A DNA stretch of 49,630 bases, taken from assembly GCF_000286955.2 (NCBI RefSeq), contig NZ_AJYK02000063.1:1-49630 (forward strand). Reading direction: 5' to 3'. The translations under genes and the position numbers were made by a program. The DNA is from Vibrio rumoiensis 1S-45 (GTDB lineage: Bacteria; Pseudomonadota; Gammaproteobacteria; Enterobacterales; Vibrionaceae). The notes under the pieces were generated by a model. That model saw only the letters and a program-made list of their open reading frames with translations. It searched no databases and was not told where the DNA came from. Positions 1 to 8,398 of this stretch are shown piece by piece (within the stretch, counting starts at the first letter, position 1; every line of letters starts with the position of its first letter).

Positions 1-15
1 TTCGTGGGAGTCATT

Positions 16-474
16 ATGTCTATACGTAAGGAGAGTTTGGTGGTAATAGTTCGTGAAATGGATATCGCTGATTATGATTCCGTCATAGCCTTATGGTGTC
101 AAACTGAAGGGATGAGCATAAGAGATGCCGATTCAAGAGAAAGTATTGGACGTTACCTAGAGCGTAACTCGGGTTTAAGTTTTGTTGCAGAAAGTGAAAG
201 CGAGATTGTTGGCGCGGTATTGGTTGGTACTGATGGGCGTCGTGGCTACTTACAGCATCTGGCTGTTTCTCCAAAATTCCGAGGGCAAAGGTTAGGTTGT
301 GAGCTCGTATCAACATCGCTCGATGCACTTTCAAAACTAGGAATCCCTAAAACGCATTTATTTGTATATAACGACAATGTAAGCGCCCAGCAGTTTTATG
401 AAAAATTAGGTTGGTTTCCACGAGATGAAATTCGAATATACTCGTTTAATAGCTCGAGCAATAGCAACGTTTAG
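16..474 (+). CDS. GNAT-family N-acetyltransferase
   Basis: The 152-residue protein has the GNAT fold signature: an N-terminal strand-helix around residues 10-28, a central strand with YLQHLAVSP, then the acetyl-CoA pyrophosphate loop RGQRLG at residues 89-94 and the typical C-terminal FYEKLGW. It is expected to move an acetyl group from acetyl-CoA to an amine, but the substrate cannot be read from the sequence. I chose the ATG at 16 because GGGAG lies just before it; the frame is also open to a GTG at 4. The gene stands alone and is followed by sequence resembling an integron attC site, so it may be a captured cassette. Small GNAT genes are common cassette cargo in vibrios. The family call is firm and the cassette origin is inference. 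Confidence 0.85.
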   Translation: MSIRKESLVVIVREMDIADYDSVIALWCQTEGMSIRDADSRESIGRYLERNSGLSFVAESESEIVGAVLVGTDGRRGYLQHLAVSPKFRGQRLGCELVSTSLDALSKLGIPKTHLFVYNDNVSAQQFYEKLGWFPRDEIRIYSFNSSSNSNV

Positions 475-580
475 TGTTAGGCGTATAACAAAAAAATAAT
501 TGGACGGTTGGGGTTTGGCATTTTGGGTTATCGGTTTGGTGCGCTTTGTTGGTAATTACAGGTGTAAGCATGGCTGGTCA
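474..580 (+). repeat. Possible degraded integron attC-like site
   Basis: Right after the GNAT stop is GTTAGGC followed by GTATAACAAA. About 70 bases later comes CTTTGTTGGTAATTAC, roughly complementary to the first arm. The core box GTTAGGC and the imperfect dyad are what an attC recombination site looks like, and vibrio cassettes often carry GTTA-G-C next to a TAACAA arm. The match is loose and no integrase is in the window, so this is a weak call. Confidence 0.3.
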
Positions 581-603
581 TATAAGTGTTGAAAGGATGA
601 ACT

Positions 604-969
604 ATGGAAAAATTGGCTTTTATTAAACAACATCTAGTCGAAAAAGGTGTTCCTGAGGATTTGACCAAATTTAATTCTAATTTGTGGTCGAAGCTCCTTT
701 TCTCAGAGACTAAGCCATTAGTCTTTCAATCCCCAGTTAAAGTCTTTTTTAAACAAGGAATAGTTTTCGGTACACTTTGGGGTCTACTTATGTGGTTGTT
801 TATTTGGCGGACAGCTCCTGAAGATTGGATTATCCAATTAGTCTCTACACTTCTGTTTGGCTGTATTATAGGCGGGCTGTTAGCATATCGCGTTGCTAAA
901 GCGCACAAGAAATTGGGCAATGTAAATTGGAAGGAGTGGTGTAGTGCTAACTACGAATCTGCGCCATAA
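604..969 (+). CDS. Small membrane protein, DUF6404-like
   Basis: The 121-residue protein has two hydrophobic segments, near residues 51-68 (with WGLLMWLFIW) and 76-95. Between them is a short polar turn, and a basic tail ends in W-KEW. This pattern fits the DUF6404 group of short inner-membrane proteins, whose function is unknown; the assignment is from memory of the family pattern. AAGGATGA upstream supports the ATG at 604. It sits alone between a possible attC-like site and a convergent GGDEF gene, so it may be a cassette gene. The coding call is good and the function is unknown. Confidence 0.7.
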   Translation: MEKLAFIKQHLVEKGVPEDLTKFNSNLWSKLLFSETKPLVFQSPVKVFFKQGIVFGTLWGLLMWLFIWRTAPEDWIIQLVSTLLFGCIIGGLLAYRVAKAHKKLGNVNWKEWCSANYESAP

Positions 970-1102
970 CAGGGTTCTGAAGTGGATGTCTTATCTGACC
1001 TTAATGATAACGCTGAATACATCGAACTTGAAAATTTTGTAGCTGCAAAACAATGGATTCAAACGAGTAAAGTACAGCCAACAAGAGCTTGGCATGGGAA
1101 AT

Positions 1103-2014
1103 TTATTGACTTGAAAACTGATTCTTACCTTTTCTTTTTGCTTCATAAAGCGCCATATCTGATCGTTGATACACTTGGTCAATGGAATCGTCTTCTTTCT
1201 TAAATTGGCTTAAACCGATGCTGACGGTCATTTGAGGTTCGGAATTTCGGTCATTTGACGAAAGATGAATAACAGCCTGGTTGATTTTAGAGGCTAATTC
1301 AACCGCGGATTTCGGAGAGGTGTTTTTATGAATGATAGCAAACTCATCTCCGCCAATGCGCCCAACAATGTCATTACTGTTTATCTCTACTTGGCATATT
1401 TTCGCCAGTTTTTGAATTGCAGCGTCGCCTGATTGGTGGCCATGCGTATCATTAATGGCTTTAAAGTTATCAATATCGAGAACTAAAAAGCTATAACAAT
1501 CATTGTGTTGTTGATAAAGAGTAAAAGCGCTCGATAATTTGGAGAATAATTTTCTTCGATTATACAGTTCAGATAATTCATCAATTTCTGATTGGAATAG
1601 AAGTTGTTTTTCTAATTGGTGGCGCTTGGTTATATTGCGGGCTACCCAGACTACAGCTCTTTCACCATAGCGTGGAGACTTGAGTGGATTCACTCGGCCT
1701 TCAAAACGAAGAATGCCATTTGGGCCAGATAGATCATCGATACTAGCAACATCATTAGAAGAAAGTGAGTACTCAAAAATCATCAATTTATTTTGTGTTA
1801 ATGTTTCTTGAATTCTATCAATAAACCAATTGGCTTTTTGAACAGGTAAAACATCAAATAAAGAAACGCCTTTAAGGGGATCGGCATTATGATAAAGTTC
1901 GGAGCAATCACCGCCTACAATGTTTGCATAGTGTCCTGATTCGGTAATAACAAAAACCATATCAGGTAGTGCTGAAATGATAGCTCTATATTCTTCATAT
2001 TCATTTTGATCCAT
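1103..2014 (-). CDS. PAS-GGDEF diguanylate cyclase
   Basis: The 303-residue protein has a PAS-like sensory domain at about residues 8-130, a short linker, and a GGDEF domain to the C-terminus. The metal and substrate motif D-I-D-N-F-K is at 180-185, NDTHGH at 188-193 and GGDEF itself at 221-225, so it should make cyclic di-GMP from two GTP. The inhibitory I-site (RxxD five residues before GGDEF) reads NSND at 212-215. The arginine is missing, so ordinary product inhibition is unlikely. There are no membrane segments, so it is a cytoplasmic sensor with an unknown ligand. AAGG lies before the ATG. It is co-directional with the spoVR-yeaH-yeaG genes, which lie upstream of it in transcription, but about 150 bases separate it from spoVR. 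Confidence 0.92.
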   Translation of the reverse strand: MDQNEYEEYRAIISALPDMVFVITESGHYANIVGGDCSELYHNADPLKGVSLFDVLPVQKANWFIDRIQETLTQNKLMIFEYSLSSNDVASIDDLSGPNGILRFEGRVNPLKSPRYGERAVVWVARNITKRHQLEKQLLFQSEIDELSELYNRRKLFSKLSSAFTLYQQHNDCYSFLVLDIDNFKAINDTHGHQSGDAAIQKLAKICQVEINSNDIVGRIGGDEFAIIHKNTSPKSAVELASKINQAVIHLSSNDRNSEPQMTVSIGLSQFKKEDDSIDQVYQRSDMALYEAKRKGKNQFSSQ

Positions 2015-2166
2015 AAGGATTAGCCTTGTTAAGAGGTACTGATAGCTTATGAACCATATTTTCTTTCATGTTATTAAAAATGGATTAGCTAATAATTAAC
2101 GGATATTACTATAAGTAGATGAGAGCAACGAACAGAATTGTATTCATATAACATATAGTCTTACTT

Positions 2167-3726
2167 TTAAGATACGCCATGAGTCGTATTGGGTTTTGCT
2201 GGACATGTAGCCAATATCTCTCTATGACCTGAATCTTTTAATTCTTCAAGAATCACATCAAATCCCCATAATCTATGCAGGTGCTTAAGCACTTCAGGGT
2301 AGTTACCGTTTAATGGAATTCTGTCTTGAGGAATATGTTGTAATGTTAATGAACGATCGCCACGTACATTGACATTCCACACTTGAATATTGGGTTCTAA
2401 ATTACTTAGATTATATTGTGACGCGAGTTTTTCACGAATCGCCTGATACCCATTTTCATCATGGATGGCACTGACTTTAATATGGTTTTTTCTATCGTCA
2501 TCTAATACAGCGAACAACTTAAAATCACGAATGATTTTTGGTGATAAATATTGGCTAATAAAGCTTTCATCTTTGAAGTTTTGCATCGCAAAGTGAACAG
2601 TGTCTAACCAATTTGAGCCAGCCATTTCTGGAAACCATTCCTTGTCTTCATCGGTAGGGTTTTCACAAATACGTCGAATGTCTTGGAACATGGCAAAGCC
2701 TAGTGCATAAGGGTTGATACCACTATAATGAGGACTATTGTAATTGGGTTGAGCGACCACATTGGTGTGGCTGTGTAGAAATTCTAAGATGAATTTATCT
2801 TCCACAATGCCTTCGTCGTATAAATGGTTCAATATGGTGTAATGCCAGAATGTTGCCCAGCCTTCATTCATGACTTGGGTTTGTTTTTGTGGGTAAAAGT
2901 ATTGGCTGACTTTACGGACAATACGAACAATTTCACGCTGCCAAGGTTCTAACAGTGGTGCATGTTTTTCTATGAAGTACAGTAAGTTTTCTTGCGGCTC
3001 ACTAGGAAAGCGCGGAGCATCTGGGTGTTCATCCACATTGGATTTAGGGACGGTACGCCATAATTCATTCACTTGAGATTGTAAGTAAGCTTCGCGTGAT
3101 TCTTGGCGTGCTTTTTCTTCGAGTATGGATATTTTTTCTGGGCGTTTATAGCGATCAACCCCATAGTTCATTAACGCATGGCACGAATCGAGGGTTTGCT
3201 CAACTTGTTCAATACCGTATTTTTCTTCACATTCTGTAATGTAGTTACGCGCGAATAGCAAATAATCGATGATGGAGCTAGCGTCTGTCCATGATTGGAA
3301 CAAGTAATTGCCTTTAAAAAATGAGTTGTGCCCATAACATGCATGCGCCATAACGAGTGCTTGCATGGTAATGGTGTTTTCTTCCATTAAATAGGCGATG
3401 CATGGGTCGGAATTAATGACAATTTCATAAGCGAGACCCATGTGGCCATGTTTGTAGTTTTGTTCTGTTTGAATGAACCTCTTCCCGAATGACCAATGAT
3501 GATAATTTATCGGCATGCCGACACTGGAATAGGCATCCATCATTTGTTCAGCGGTGATGACTTCAATTTGATTCGGGTAAGTATCTAAGCGGTAATGCTG
3601 CGCCACACGTTTTATTTCCGTGTGGTAGAGTTCTAATAGATCAAATGTCCAGTCTGGTCCAGCAGGTAATGGGAAGCCAGGGTGTGAACTCTTGTTAGAT
3701 GACTGCGCTTTCATTTTTGTAACCAT
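2167..3726 (-). CDS. ycgB: SpoVR family protein (YcgB)
   Basis: This 519-residue cytoplasmic protein matches the SpoVR/YcgB family along its length, including WTFDLLELYHTEI near the start, the central MNEGWATFWHYTI block and the C-terminal part that mentions no known catalytic motif. Bacillus SpoVR is involved in the spore cortex. In proteobacteria the protein is of unknown biochemical function and is made under starvation with YeaG and YeaH. It is the third gene of the yeaG-yeaH-spoVR operon and starts 15 bases after yeaH. AAGGGG lies nine bases before the ATG used. The conserved clustering argues for one shared process, probably phosphorylation-linked stress adaptation; that is inference. 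Confidence 0.93.
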   Translation of the reverse strand: MVTKMKAQSSNKSSHPGFPLPAGPDWTFDLLELYHTEIKRVAQHYRLDTYPNQIEVITAEQMMDAYSSVGMPINYHHWSFGKRFIQTEQNYKHGHMGLAYEIVINSDPCIAYLMEENTITMQALVMAHACYGHNSFFKGNYLFQSWTDASSIIDYLLFARNYITECEEKYGIEQVEQTLDSCHALMNYGVDRYKRPEKISILEEKARQESREAYLQSQVNELWRTVPKSNVDEHPDAPRFPSEPQENLLYFIEKHAPLLEPWQREIVRIVRKVSQYFYPQKQTQVMNEGWATFWHYTILNHLYDEGIVEDKFILEFLHSHTNVVAQPNYNSPHYSGINPYALGFAMFQDIRRICENPTDEDKEWFPEMAGSNWLDTVHFAMQNFKDESFISQYLSPKIIRDFKLFAVLDDDRKNHIKVSAIHDENGYQAIREKLASQYNLSNLEPNIQVWNVNVRGDRSLTLQHIPQDRIPLNGNYPEVLKHLHRLWGFDVILEELKDSGHREILATCPAKPNTTHGVS

Positions 3727-3741
3727 AATGCTGCCCCTTGT

Positions 3742-5013
3742 CTATTGCGTTTGCTTTTGAAAGAGTTCGCGGAAAATAGGGAAAATATCATCAACACTTT
3801 GAATATTCTTCATTGCAAAGTTATCAAACGTATTTTCTAACGATTCATATTCATTCCATAAGGTTTGATGAGCGCGTTTGGTGATCTCGATATACGAATA
3901 ATAACGGCAAGAAGGTAGCAGTTGTTTGGTTAAGATCTCTTTGCATTTTGGTGAATCATCGGCCCAGTTATCTCCATCAGAAGCTTGAGCGGCGTAAATG
4001 TTCCATTCATGTGTTGGATAACGCTTTTTAATAATGTCATCCATCATTTTTAAAGCACTGGATACAATGGTGCCACCGGTTTCTTGGGAGTAGAAGAATT
4101 CGTGTTCGTCGACTTCTTTCGCTTGGGTGTGATGGCGAATAAATACCACTTCAACATTTTCATAAGTGCGAGTTAAGAACAGATACAAAAGCACATAAAA
4201 GCGTTTGGCGATGTCTTTGGTGGCTTGATCCATAGAGCCGGACACATCCATTAGGCAAAACATGACAGCTTGGCTAGAAGGAATAGGGCGTCGTTCGTAG
4301 TTTTTAAAACGCAGATCAAAGGTGTCAATAAAAGGCACGCTAGCAATTTTTTGGCGTAGGGCTTCAATTTCGTTTTTAATGCGTTTTTCTTCTAATGGTT
4401 GAGCCGGTTCAGTCATGTGAACATTATCGAATAGGCTTTCTAGTTCTTTTAATTGACGCCGTTTAGAGGCTGACATGGCGGTACGGCGAGCGAGGGATTG
4501 TTGCAGGGATCGAACAATAGCAATATTAGAAGGAATACCGGCGGTTTTATATCCAGAACGATGCGATTTCCATTCTGTGATCTTGTTGACCTGATTTTTT
4601 TGTAAATTGGGCAACTCTAAATCTTCAAATAGAATATCGAGGTATTCATCTTTAGAAATTTGGAAAATAAAATCGTCTTGGCCTTCACCATCGTTACTGG
4701 CATCACCTTTGCCTGAACCACTGCCACCACCGCCTGCTGGTGGGCGGTCAATTTGATCACCAGTGATGAATTGGTCGTTACCGGGATGAACGCGCTCTTT
4801 GCTGCCGCCTTTACCCTGATGAAAAACAGGCTCACTGAGATCACGGCTAGGAATCGCGACATCTTCGCCGCTTTCTGTATTGGTAATAGAGCGTTTTTTC
4901 ACCGCTTCAGCGACAGACTTCTTGATCTGTTCTTTGTTACGGCGAATAAATCGCTGTCTATTTACGGTACTTTTGTTTTTCCCGTTTAAACGTCTATCAA
5001 TAAATTGTGCCAT
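3742..5013 (-). CDS. yeaH: YeaH/YhbH family protein (DUF444, vWA-like)
   Basis: The 423-residue protein opens with [12 protein letters not shown] and a lysine-arginine-rich stretch. A glycine-rich linker follows at about 93-102, and the von Willebrand A-like domain begins near 250 with the metal-binding DVSGS motif at 256-260. This is the DUF444 family, found in one operon with the PrkA-type kinase in both Gram-negatives and Bacillus (YhbH). Its molecular role is not settled; partnership with the kinase is the usual view. It is the middle gene of the operon. A 134-base spacer with a strong hairpin separates it from yeaG. Length and motifs are normal and I see no damage. Confidence 0.94.
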   Translation of the reverse strand: MAQFIDRRLNGKNKSTVNRQRFIRRNKEQIKKSVAEAVKKRSITNTESGEDVAIPSRDLSEPVFHQGKGGSKERVHPGNDQFITGDQIDRPPAGGGGSGSGKGDASNDGEGQDDFIFQISKDEYLDILFEDLELPNLQKNQVNKITEWKSHRSGYKTAGIPSNIAIVRSLQQSLARRTAMSASKRRQLKELESLFDNVHMTEPAQPLEEKRIKNEIEALRQKIASVPFIDTFDLRFKNYERRPIPSSQAVMFCLMDVSGSMDQATKDIAKRFYVLLYLFLTRTYENVEVVFIRHHTQAKEVDEHEFFYSQETGGTIVSSALKMMDDIIKKRYPTHEWNIYAAQASDGDNWADDSPKCKEILTKQLLPSCRYYSYIEITKRAHQTLWNEYESLENTFDNFAMKNIQSVDDIFPIFRELFQKQTQ

Positions 5014-5054
5014 AGCTCCCCCAAAAGACTCATTGGCTCAATCACTCTTTGTGG

Positions 5055-5107
5055 GCTTTTAGTTACTAAACCATTGGACTTGTCATCCCAATTTAGCAAC
5101 TAAAAGC
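5055..5107 (-). other. Large hairpin in the yeaG-yeaH spacer
   Basis: Positions 5055-5070 and 5092-5107 are inverted repeats of 16 bases with a single mismatch, which becomes a wobble in RNA. They are separated by a 21-base loop in which TTGG and CCAA can also pair. No run of T follows on the minus strand, so it is not a standard terminator. It sits in the transcript between yeaG and yeaH and may set relative mRNA stability. Confidence 0.7.
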
Positions 5108-5147
5108 AAGAGCATTAGCCTTGATGTACAGCGTCGCAAGTGGTGAG

Positions 5148-7082
5148 TTATGATGATTTACGAACACGTAAGTACCATTCTGCCAGCAAGCGAACTTGTT
5201 TTTTGGTGTAGCCTTTCTCCATCATACGAGCAACAAAGTTGTCGTGTTTTTTCTGATCATCGCTAGAGGTTTTTGCATTAAATGAAATAACAGGCAAAAG
5301 CTCTTCTGTGTTCGAGAACATTTTCTTCTCAATCACAGTGCGAAGTTTTTCATAACTTGTCCATACTGGGTTACTGCCTTTATTGTTTGCACGAGCACGT
5401 AAAACAAAGTTCACAATCTCATTGCGGAAGTCTTTCGGGTTACTGATCCCCGCGGTTTTTTCGATTTTCTCTAGCTCGTCATTTAGGGCTGAACGATCAA
5501 ATAATTGGCCTGTTTCTGGGTCGCGGTATTCTTGATCTTGAATCCAGAAATCGGCATAGGTGACATAACGATCAAAGATGTTTTGCCCGTATTCGGAATA
5601 GGATTCAAGGTAAGCGGTTTGAATTTCTTTGCCGATGAATTCAACATACTTGGGTACTAAGTAGCCTTTCAAAAACTCAAGATACTTGTCAGCGGTTTCT
5701 TGTGGGAATTGCTCGCGTTCGACTTGTTGTTCAATGACATAGAATAAATGAACCGGATTTGCTGCGACTTCGGCTTGATCAAAGTTAAAAACACGAGAGA
5801 GAATTTTAAAAGCAAAGCGGGTTGAAAGGCCAGACATGCCTTCGTCCACGCCTGCATAGTCGCGGTACTCTTGGTAGCTTTTGGCTTTTGGATCGGTGTC
5901 CTTTAGCGTTTCACCGTCATACACGCGCATTTTAGAGAAAACGGATGAATTTTCTGGCTCTTTAAGGCGAGAAAGGATACTAAATTGCGCGAGGGTTTCT
6001 AATGTACTTGGTGAACAAGGGGCTTGAGATAGCTCGCTGTTAGAGAGTAATTTTTGATAGATTTTGATTTCTTCCGATACACGTAAGCAATAAGGCACTT
6101 TCACAATATACACCCGGTCTAGGAAGGCCTCATTGTTTTTATTGTGACGGAAGGTCTGCCATTCCGATTCGTTGGAGTGTGCTAAAATCATGCCCTCAAA
6201 TGGCAAAGCAGAAAGTCCTTCAGTACCGTTATAATTGCCTTCTTGAGTGGCGGTTAATAATGGGTGTAAGACTTTGATCGGTGCTTTAAACATTTCGACA
6301 AATTCCATCACACCTTGGTTTGCTTTACATAAAGCACCAGAGTAGCTGTAGGCATCAGGATCATCTTGTGAGAAATGTTCAAGTTGTCGGATATCAACTT
6401 TACCAACCAAGGATGAAATGTCTTGGTTGTTCTCATCGCCCGGTTCAGTTTTCGCAATGGCGACTTGATCTAAAATAGATGGGCGTAATTTCACGACTTT
6501 AAACTTAGTAATATCACCACCAAATTCATGTAAGCGTTTGGCAGCCCAGGGCGACATGATTGAGCGAAGATAGCGTGGGTCAATGCCATATTCGCTTTTT
6601 AATAATTCACCATCTTCTTCAATGTTGAATAAGCTAAAAGGGTGGTCATTCACAGGGCTTCGAACCCCATTCGCGGAAAGCACATAAATGGGTAACTGTT
6701 GCATCAATGCTTTTAATTTTTCAGCGATTGAAGATTTACCACCACCAACAGGGCCAAGCAAATACAGAATTTGTTTACGTTCTTCCAATCCTTGAGCGGC
6801 ATGTTTTAAGTACGAAACAATTTGCTCAATCGCTTCTTCCATGCCGTAAAAGTGTTCAAAGGTTTTATAACGTGAAATGACCCGGTTGGAAAAGATCCGG
6901 CTTAGTCGCGGCTCTTTCGAAGTATCAATGATTTCAGGCTCTCCAATGGCGAGCAGTAGTCGCTCAGCTGCATTGGCATAGGCGCTTTTATCTTGTTGGC
7001 AGAGGGCAAGAAAGTCTTGAAGAGAAAGCTCTTCTTCTTTAGATGCTTCGTAACGTGCTTGATAGTGGTCGAAAATACTCAT
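5148..7082 (-). CDS. yeaG: PrkA-type serine protein kinase YeaG
   Basis: The 644-residue protein has an AAA-like N-terminal domain with the P-loop GPVGGGKSS at residues 110-118 and a C-terminal PrkA kinase-related region. E. coli YeaG is a serine/threonine kinase made under nitrogen starvation and in stationary phase; it acts in the cytoplasm and its substrates are poorly known. Length equals that of the E. coli protein. AAGGGGA precedes the ATG. It is the first gene of yeaG-yeaH-spoVR. Upstream lie about 280 bases before the pflA-linked small ORF, which should hold the promoter. I looked for the sigma-54 pattern TGGCAC-N5-TTGCA there and did not see it. Confidence 0.95.
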   Translation of the reverse strand: MSIFDHYQARYEASKEEELSLQDFLALCQQDKSAYANAAERLLLAIGEPEIIDTSKEPRLSRIFSNRVISRYKTFEHFYGMEEAIEQIVSYLKHAAQGLEERKQILYLLGPVGGGKSSIAEKLKALMQQLPIYVLSANGVRSPVNDHPFSLFNIEEDGELLKSEYGIDPRYLRSIMSPWAAKRLHEFGGDITKFKVVKLRPSILDQVAIAKTEPGDENNQDISSLVGKVDIRQLEHFSQDDPDAYSYSGALCKANQGVMEFVEMFKAPIKVLHPLLTATQEGNYNGTEGLSALPFEGMILAHSNESEWQTFRHNKNNEAFLDRVYIVKVPYCLRVSEEIKIYQKLLSNSELSQAPCSPSTLETLAQFSILSRLKEPENSSVFSKMRVYDGETLKDTDPKAKSYQEYRDYAGVDEGMSGLSTRFAFKILSRVFNFDQAEVAANPVHLFYVIEQQVEREQFPQETADKYLEFLKGYLVPKYVEFIGKEIQTAYLESYSEYGQNIFDRYVTYADFWIQDQEYRDPETGQLFDRSALNDELEKIEKTAGISNPKDFRNEIVNFVLRARANNKGSNPVWTSYEKLRTVIEKKMFSNTEELLPVISFNAKTSSDDQKKHDNFVARMMEKGYTKKQVRLLAEWYLRVRKSS

Positions 7083-7112
7083 AGCGAATCCCCTTGAATA
7101 TGTCGAATGGTG

Positions 7113-7160
7113 ATACCAATATCAGCAATTCTCTGTTCAATGAATTACTTAAACTGGTAT
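7113..7160. repeat. Short element with imperfect terminal inverted repeats
   Basis: ATACCA at 7113-7118 and TGGTAT at 7155-7160 are inverted, with looser pairing outside them, in the intergenic region upstream of yeaG. The ends resemble short dispersed repeats common between vibrio genes. This is pattern memory only, and no second copy is in the window. Confidence 0.25.
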
Positions 7161-7322
7161 AAGAATGGCAAATTCATTACACCCTTACCAATAAGACTAG
7201 ACTCGATTTTGTATTCTGCTTAACAATTATGTACTTATTTATGTCAGCATTTGCGGTTTATCACGAAGAAAATGTTGAAGTAACAAAGGTATTGATTTTG
7301 AAGGGGGAGATAAGAGGGTAAC

Positions 7323-7350
7323 AAAACGGCACCGTAATCGATGCCATTTT
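7323..7350 (-). terminator. Rho-independent terminator after the pflA small ORF
   Basis: On the minus strand AAAATGGCA pairs with TGCCGTTTT (one wobble) around a ten-base loop, and the second arm runs straight into TTTTGTTA. It lies 12 bases past the stop of the 36-residue ORF and would end the pflA transcript. Confidence 0.75.
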
Positions 7351-7361
7351 GGTGATGATGG

Positions 7362-7472
7362 TTATGCGCTTAATATCTGCAATAATTCAGTTGATGATAA
7401 ATGATATTGGCGAGGGCAGTTACGCCAAGAGCTTAACATGCGACGATACTTTTCTTGCATTGTATGGTGCAT
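7362..7472 (-). CDS. Small ORF (36 aa) directly downstream of pflA
   Basis: A complete ORF of 36 codons plus stop begins 11 bases after the pflA stop codon and ends just before a terminator. The predicted peptide is basic and starts [13 protein letters not shown], continuing with [14 protein letters not shown] and a leucine-rich tail. It has one cysteine, no signal peptide and no membrane segment. I do not recognise the family. Support comes from the tight spacing, the shared direction and the terminator placed right behind it. Against it, no clear Shine-Dalgarno sequence is seen, so translation may depend on coupling to pflA or start at the internal ATG four codons in. It was too short for a usual ORF caller. 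Confidence 0.5.
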   Translation of the reverse strand: MHHTMQEKYRRMLSSWRNCPRQYHLSSTELLQILSA

Positions 7473-7483
7473 TTCTATGTAAT

Positions 7484-8224
7484 TTAGAACATAACGTTGT
7501 TGTTGTATTTGCTTAAAATGGCAACGATATTTTCCATGGTTTCTTTTGACGGTGGTTCAACACCATCTAAGGGATAATCGTGACCGAGTGCTTCCCATTT
7601 ATGAGCGCCAAGCTTGTGGTAAGGCAACAGTTCTACTTTTTCGATGTTATCCATATCTTTAATGAACTCACCTAGCATTTCAGCCGCTTCTGGATCATCG
7701 GTATAACCGGGCACGATCACGTAACGTAACCATGTTTTTTTACCAATTTTGTTTAAATAACGTGCGAAATCTAATGTTCGGTGATTGGACACGCCAATAA
7801 AATCATGATGAATCTCATCTTTCATGTGCTTAATATCGAGCATGACAAGATCGGTATCGTCTAAAACTTCATCGATAACATCGGTATGCTTGCGAATATA
7901 GCCATTTGTATCCAAACAAGTGTGAATGTTTTCAGCATGTGCGGCACGGAATAAATCGCGTACGAATTCAGGTTGAAGCATGGCCTCTCCACCTGAGCAG
8001 GTAATGCCGCCACCAGATGCGTTCATGAAGTGACGATAAGATTTCGCTTCATTGATGATTTCTTCAACACCAACTTCTTTACCTCCATGTGTGTCCCAAG
8101 TGTCGCGGTTGTGACAGTACATACAACGCATTAAACAACCTTGCATGAACACAATGAAGCGGATGCCTGGTCCATCAACAGTGCCACAAGATTCATAAGA
8201 GTGGATACGACCGGTTACTGACAT
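7484..8224 (-). CDS. pflA: Pyruvate formate-lyase activating enzyme
   Basis: The 246-residue radical-SAM enzyme carries the iron-sulphur motif C-x3-C-x2-C at Cys30, Cys34 and Cys37, in the characteristic form [14 protein letters not shown]. It uses S-adenosylmethionine and a 4Fe-4S cluster to take a hydrogen atom from the glycine-radical loop of PflB in the anoxic cytoplasm. Length matches E. coli PflA (246). GGAAAG before the ATG serves as ribosome binding site. It lies downstream of pflB in the same direction, but a strong terminator stands between them, so it probably also has its own promoter in the 174-base spacer. A 36-codon ORF follows at once. Confidence 0.97.
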   Translation of the reverse strand: MSVTGRIHSYESCGTVDGPGIRFIVFMQGCLMRCMYCHNRDTWDTHGGKEVGVEEIINEAKSYRHFMNASGGGITCSGGEAMLQPEFVRDLFRAAHAENIHTCLDTNGYIRKHTDVIDEVLDDTDLVMLDIKHMKDEIHHDFIGVSNHRTLDFARYLNKIGKKTWLRYVIVPGYTDDPEAAEMLGEFIKDMDNIEKVELLPYHKLGAHKWEALGHDYPLDGVEPPSKETMENIVAILSKYNNNVMF

Positions 8225-8346
8225 AAGGAAAGTCCTTTGGAATTGAATGTCTTTATTTTATTACAAAAACTAGGGTTAACCTAGGATAAGTAAGGCTGAT
8301 TTTAGGCTCAAATCGTTATCAAACGGCGGTTGATGACTATAATAAA

Positions 8347-8372
8347 AAGCCCCACTCAAGGGAGTAGGGCTT
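8347..8372 (-). terminator. Rho-independent terminator of pflB
   Basis: On the minus strand AAGCCC-TACTC pairs with GAGTG-GGGCTT around a CCTT loop (one mismatch), followed by TTTTTATTAT. It begins 26 bases past the pflB stop codon. Confidence 0.9.
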
Positions 8373-8398
8373 GTTTCTCTGACTACTCTAGTTCAATT

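Noticed and set aside
982..1203. A 73-codon plus-strand ORF between the DUF6404-like gene and the GGDEF gene
   Set aside because: Its last third is the antisense of the GGDEF C-terminus and the rest matches no family I know. A GTG start with weak AGGG is not enough; it may be a cassette remnant.
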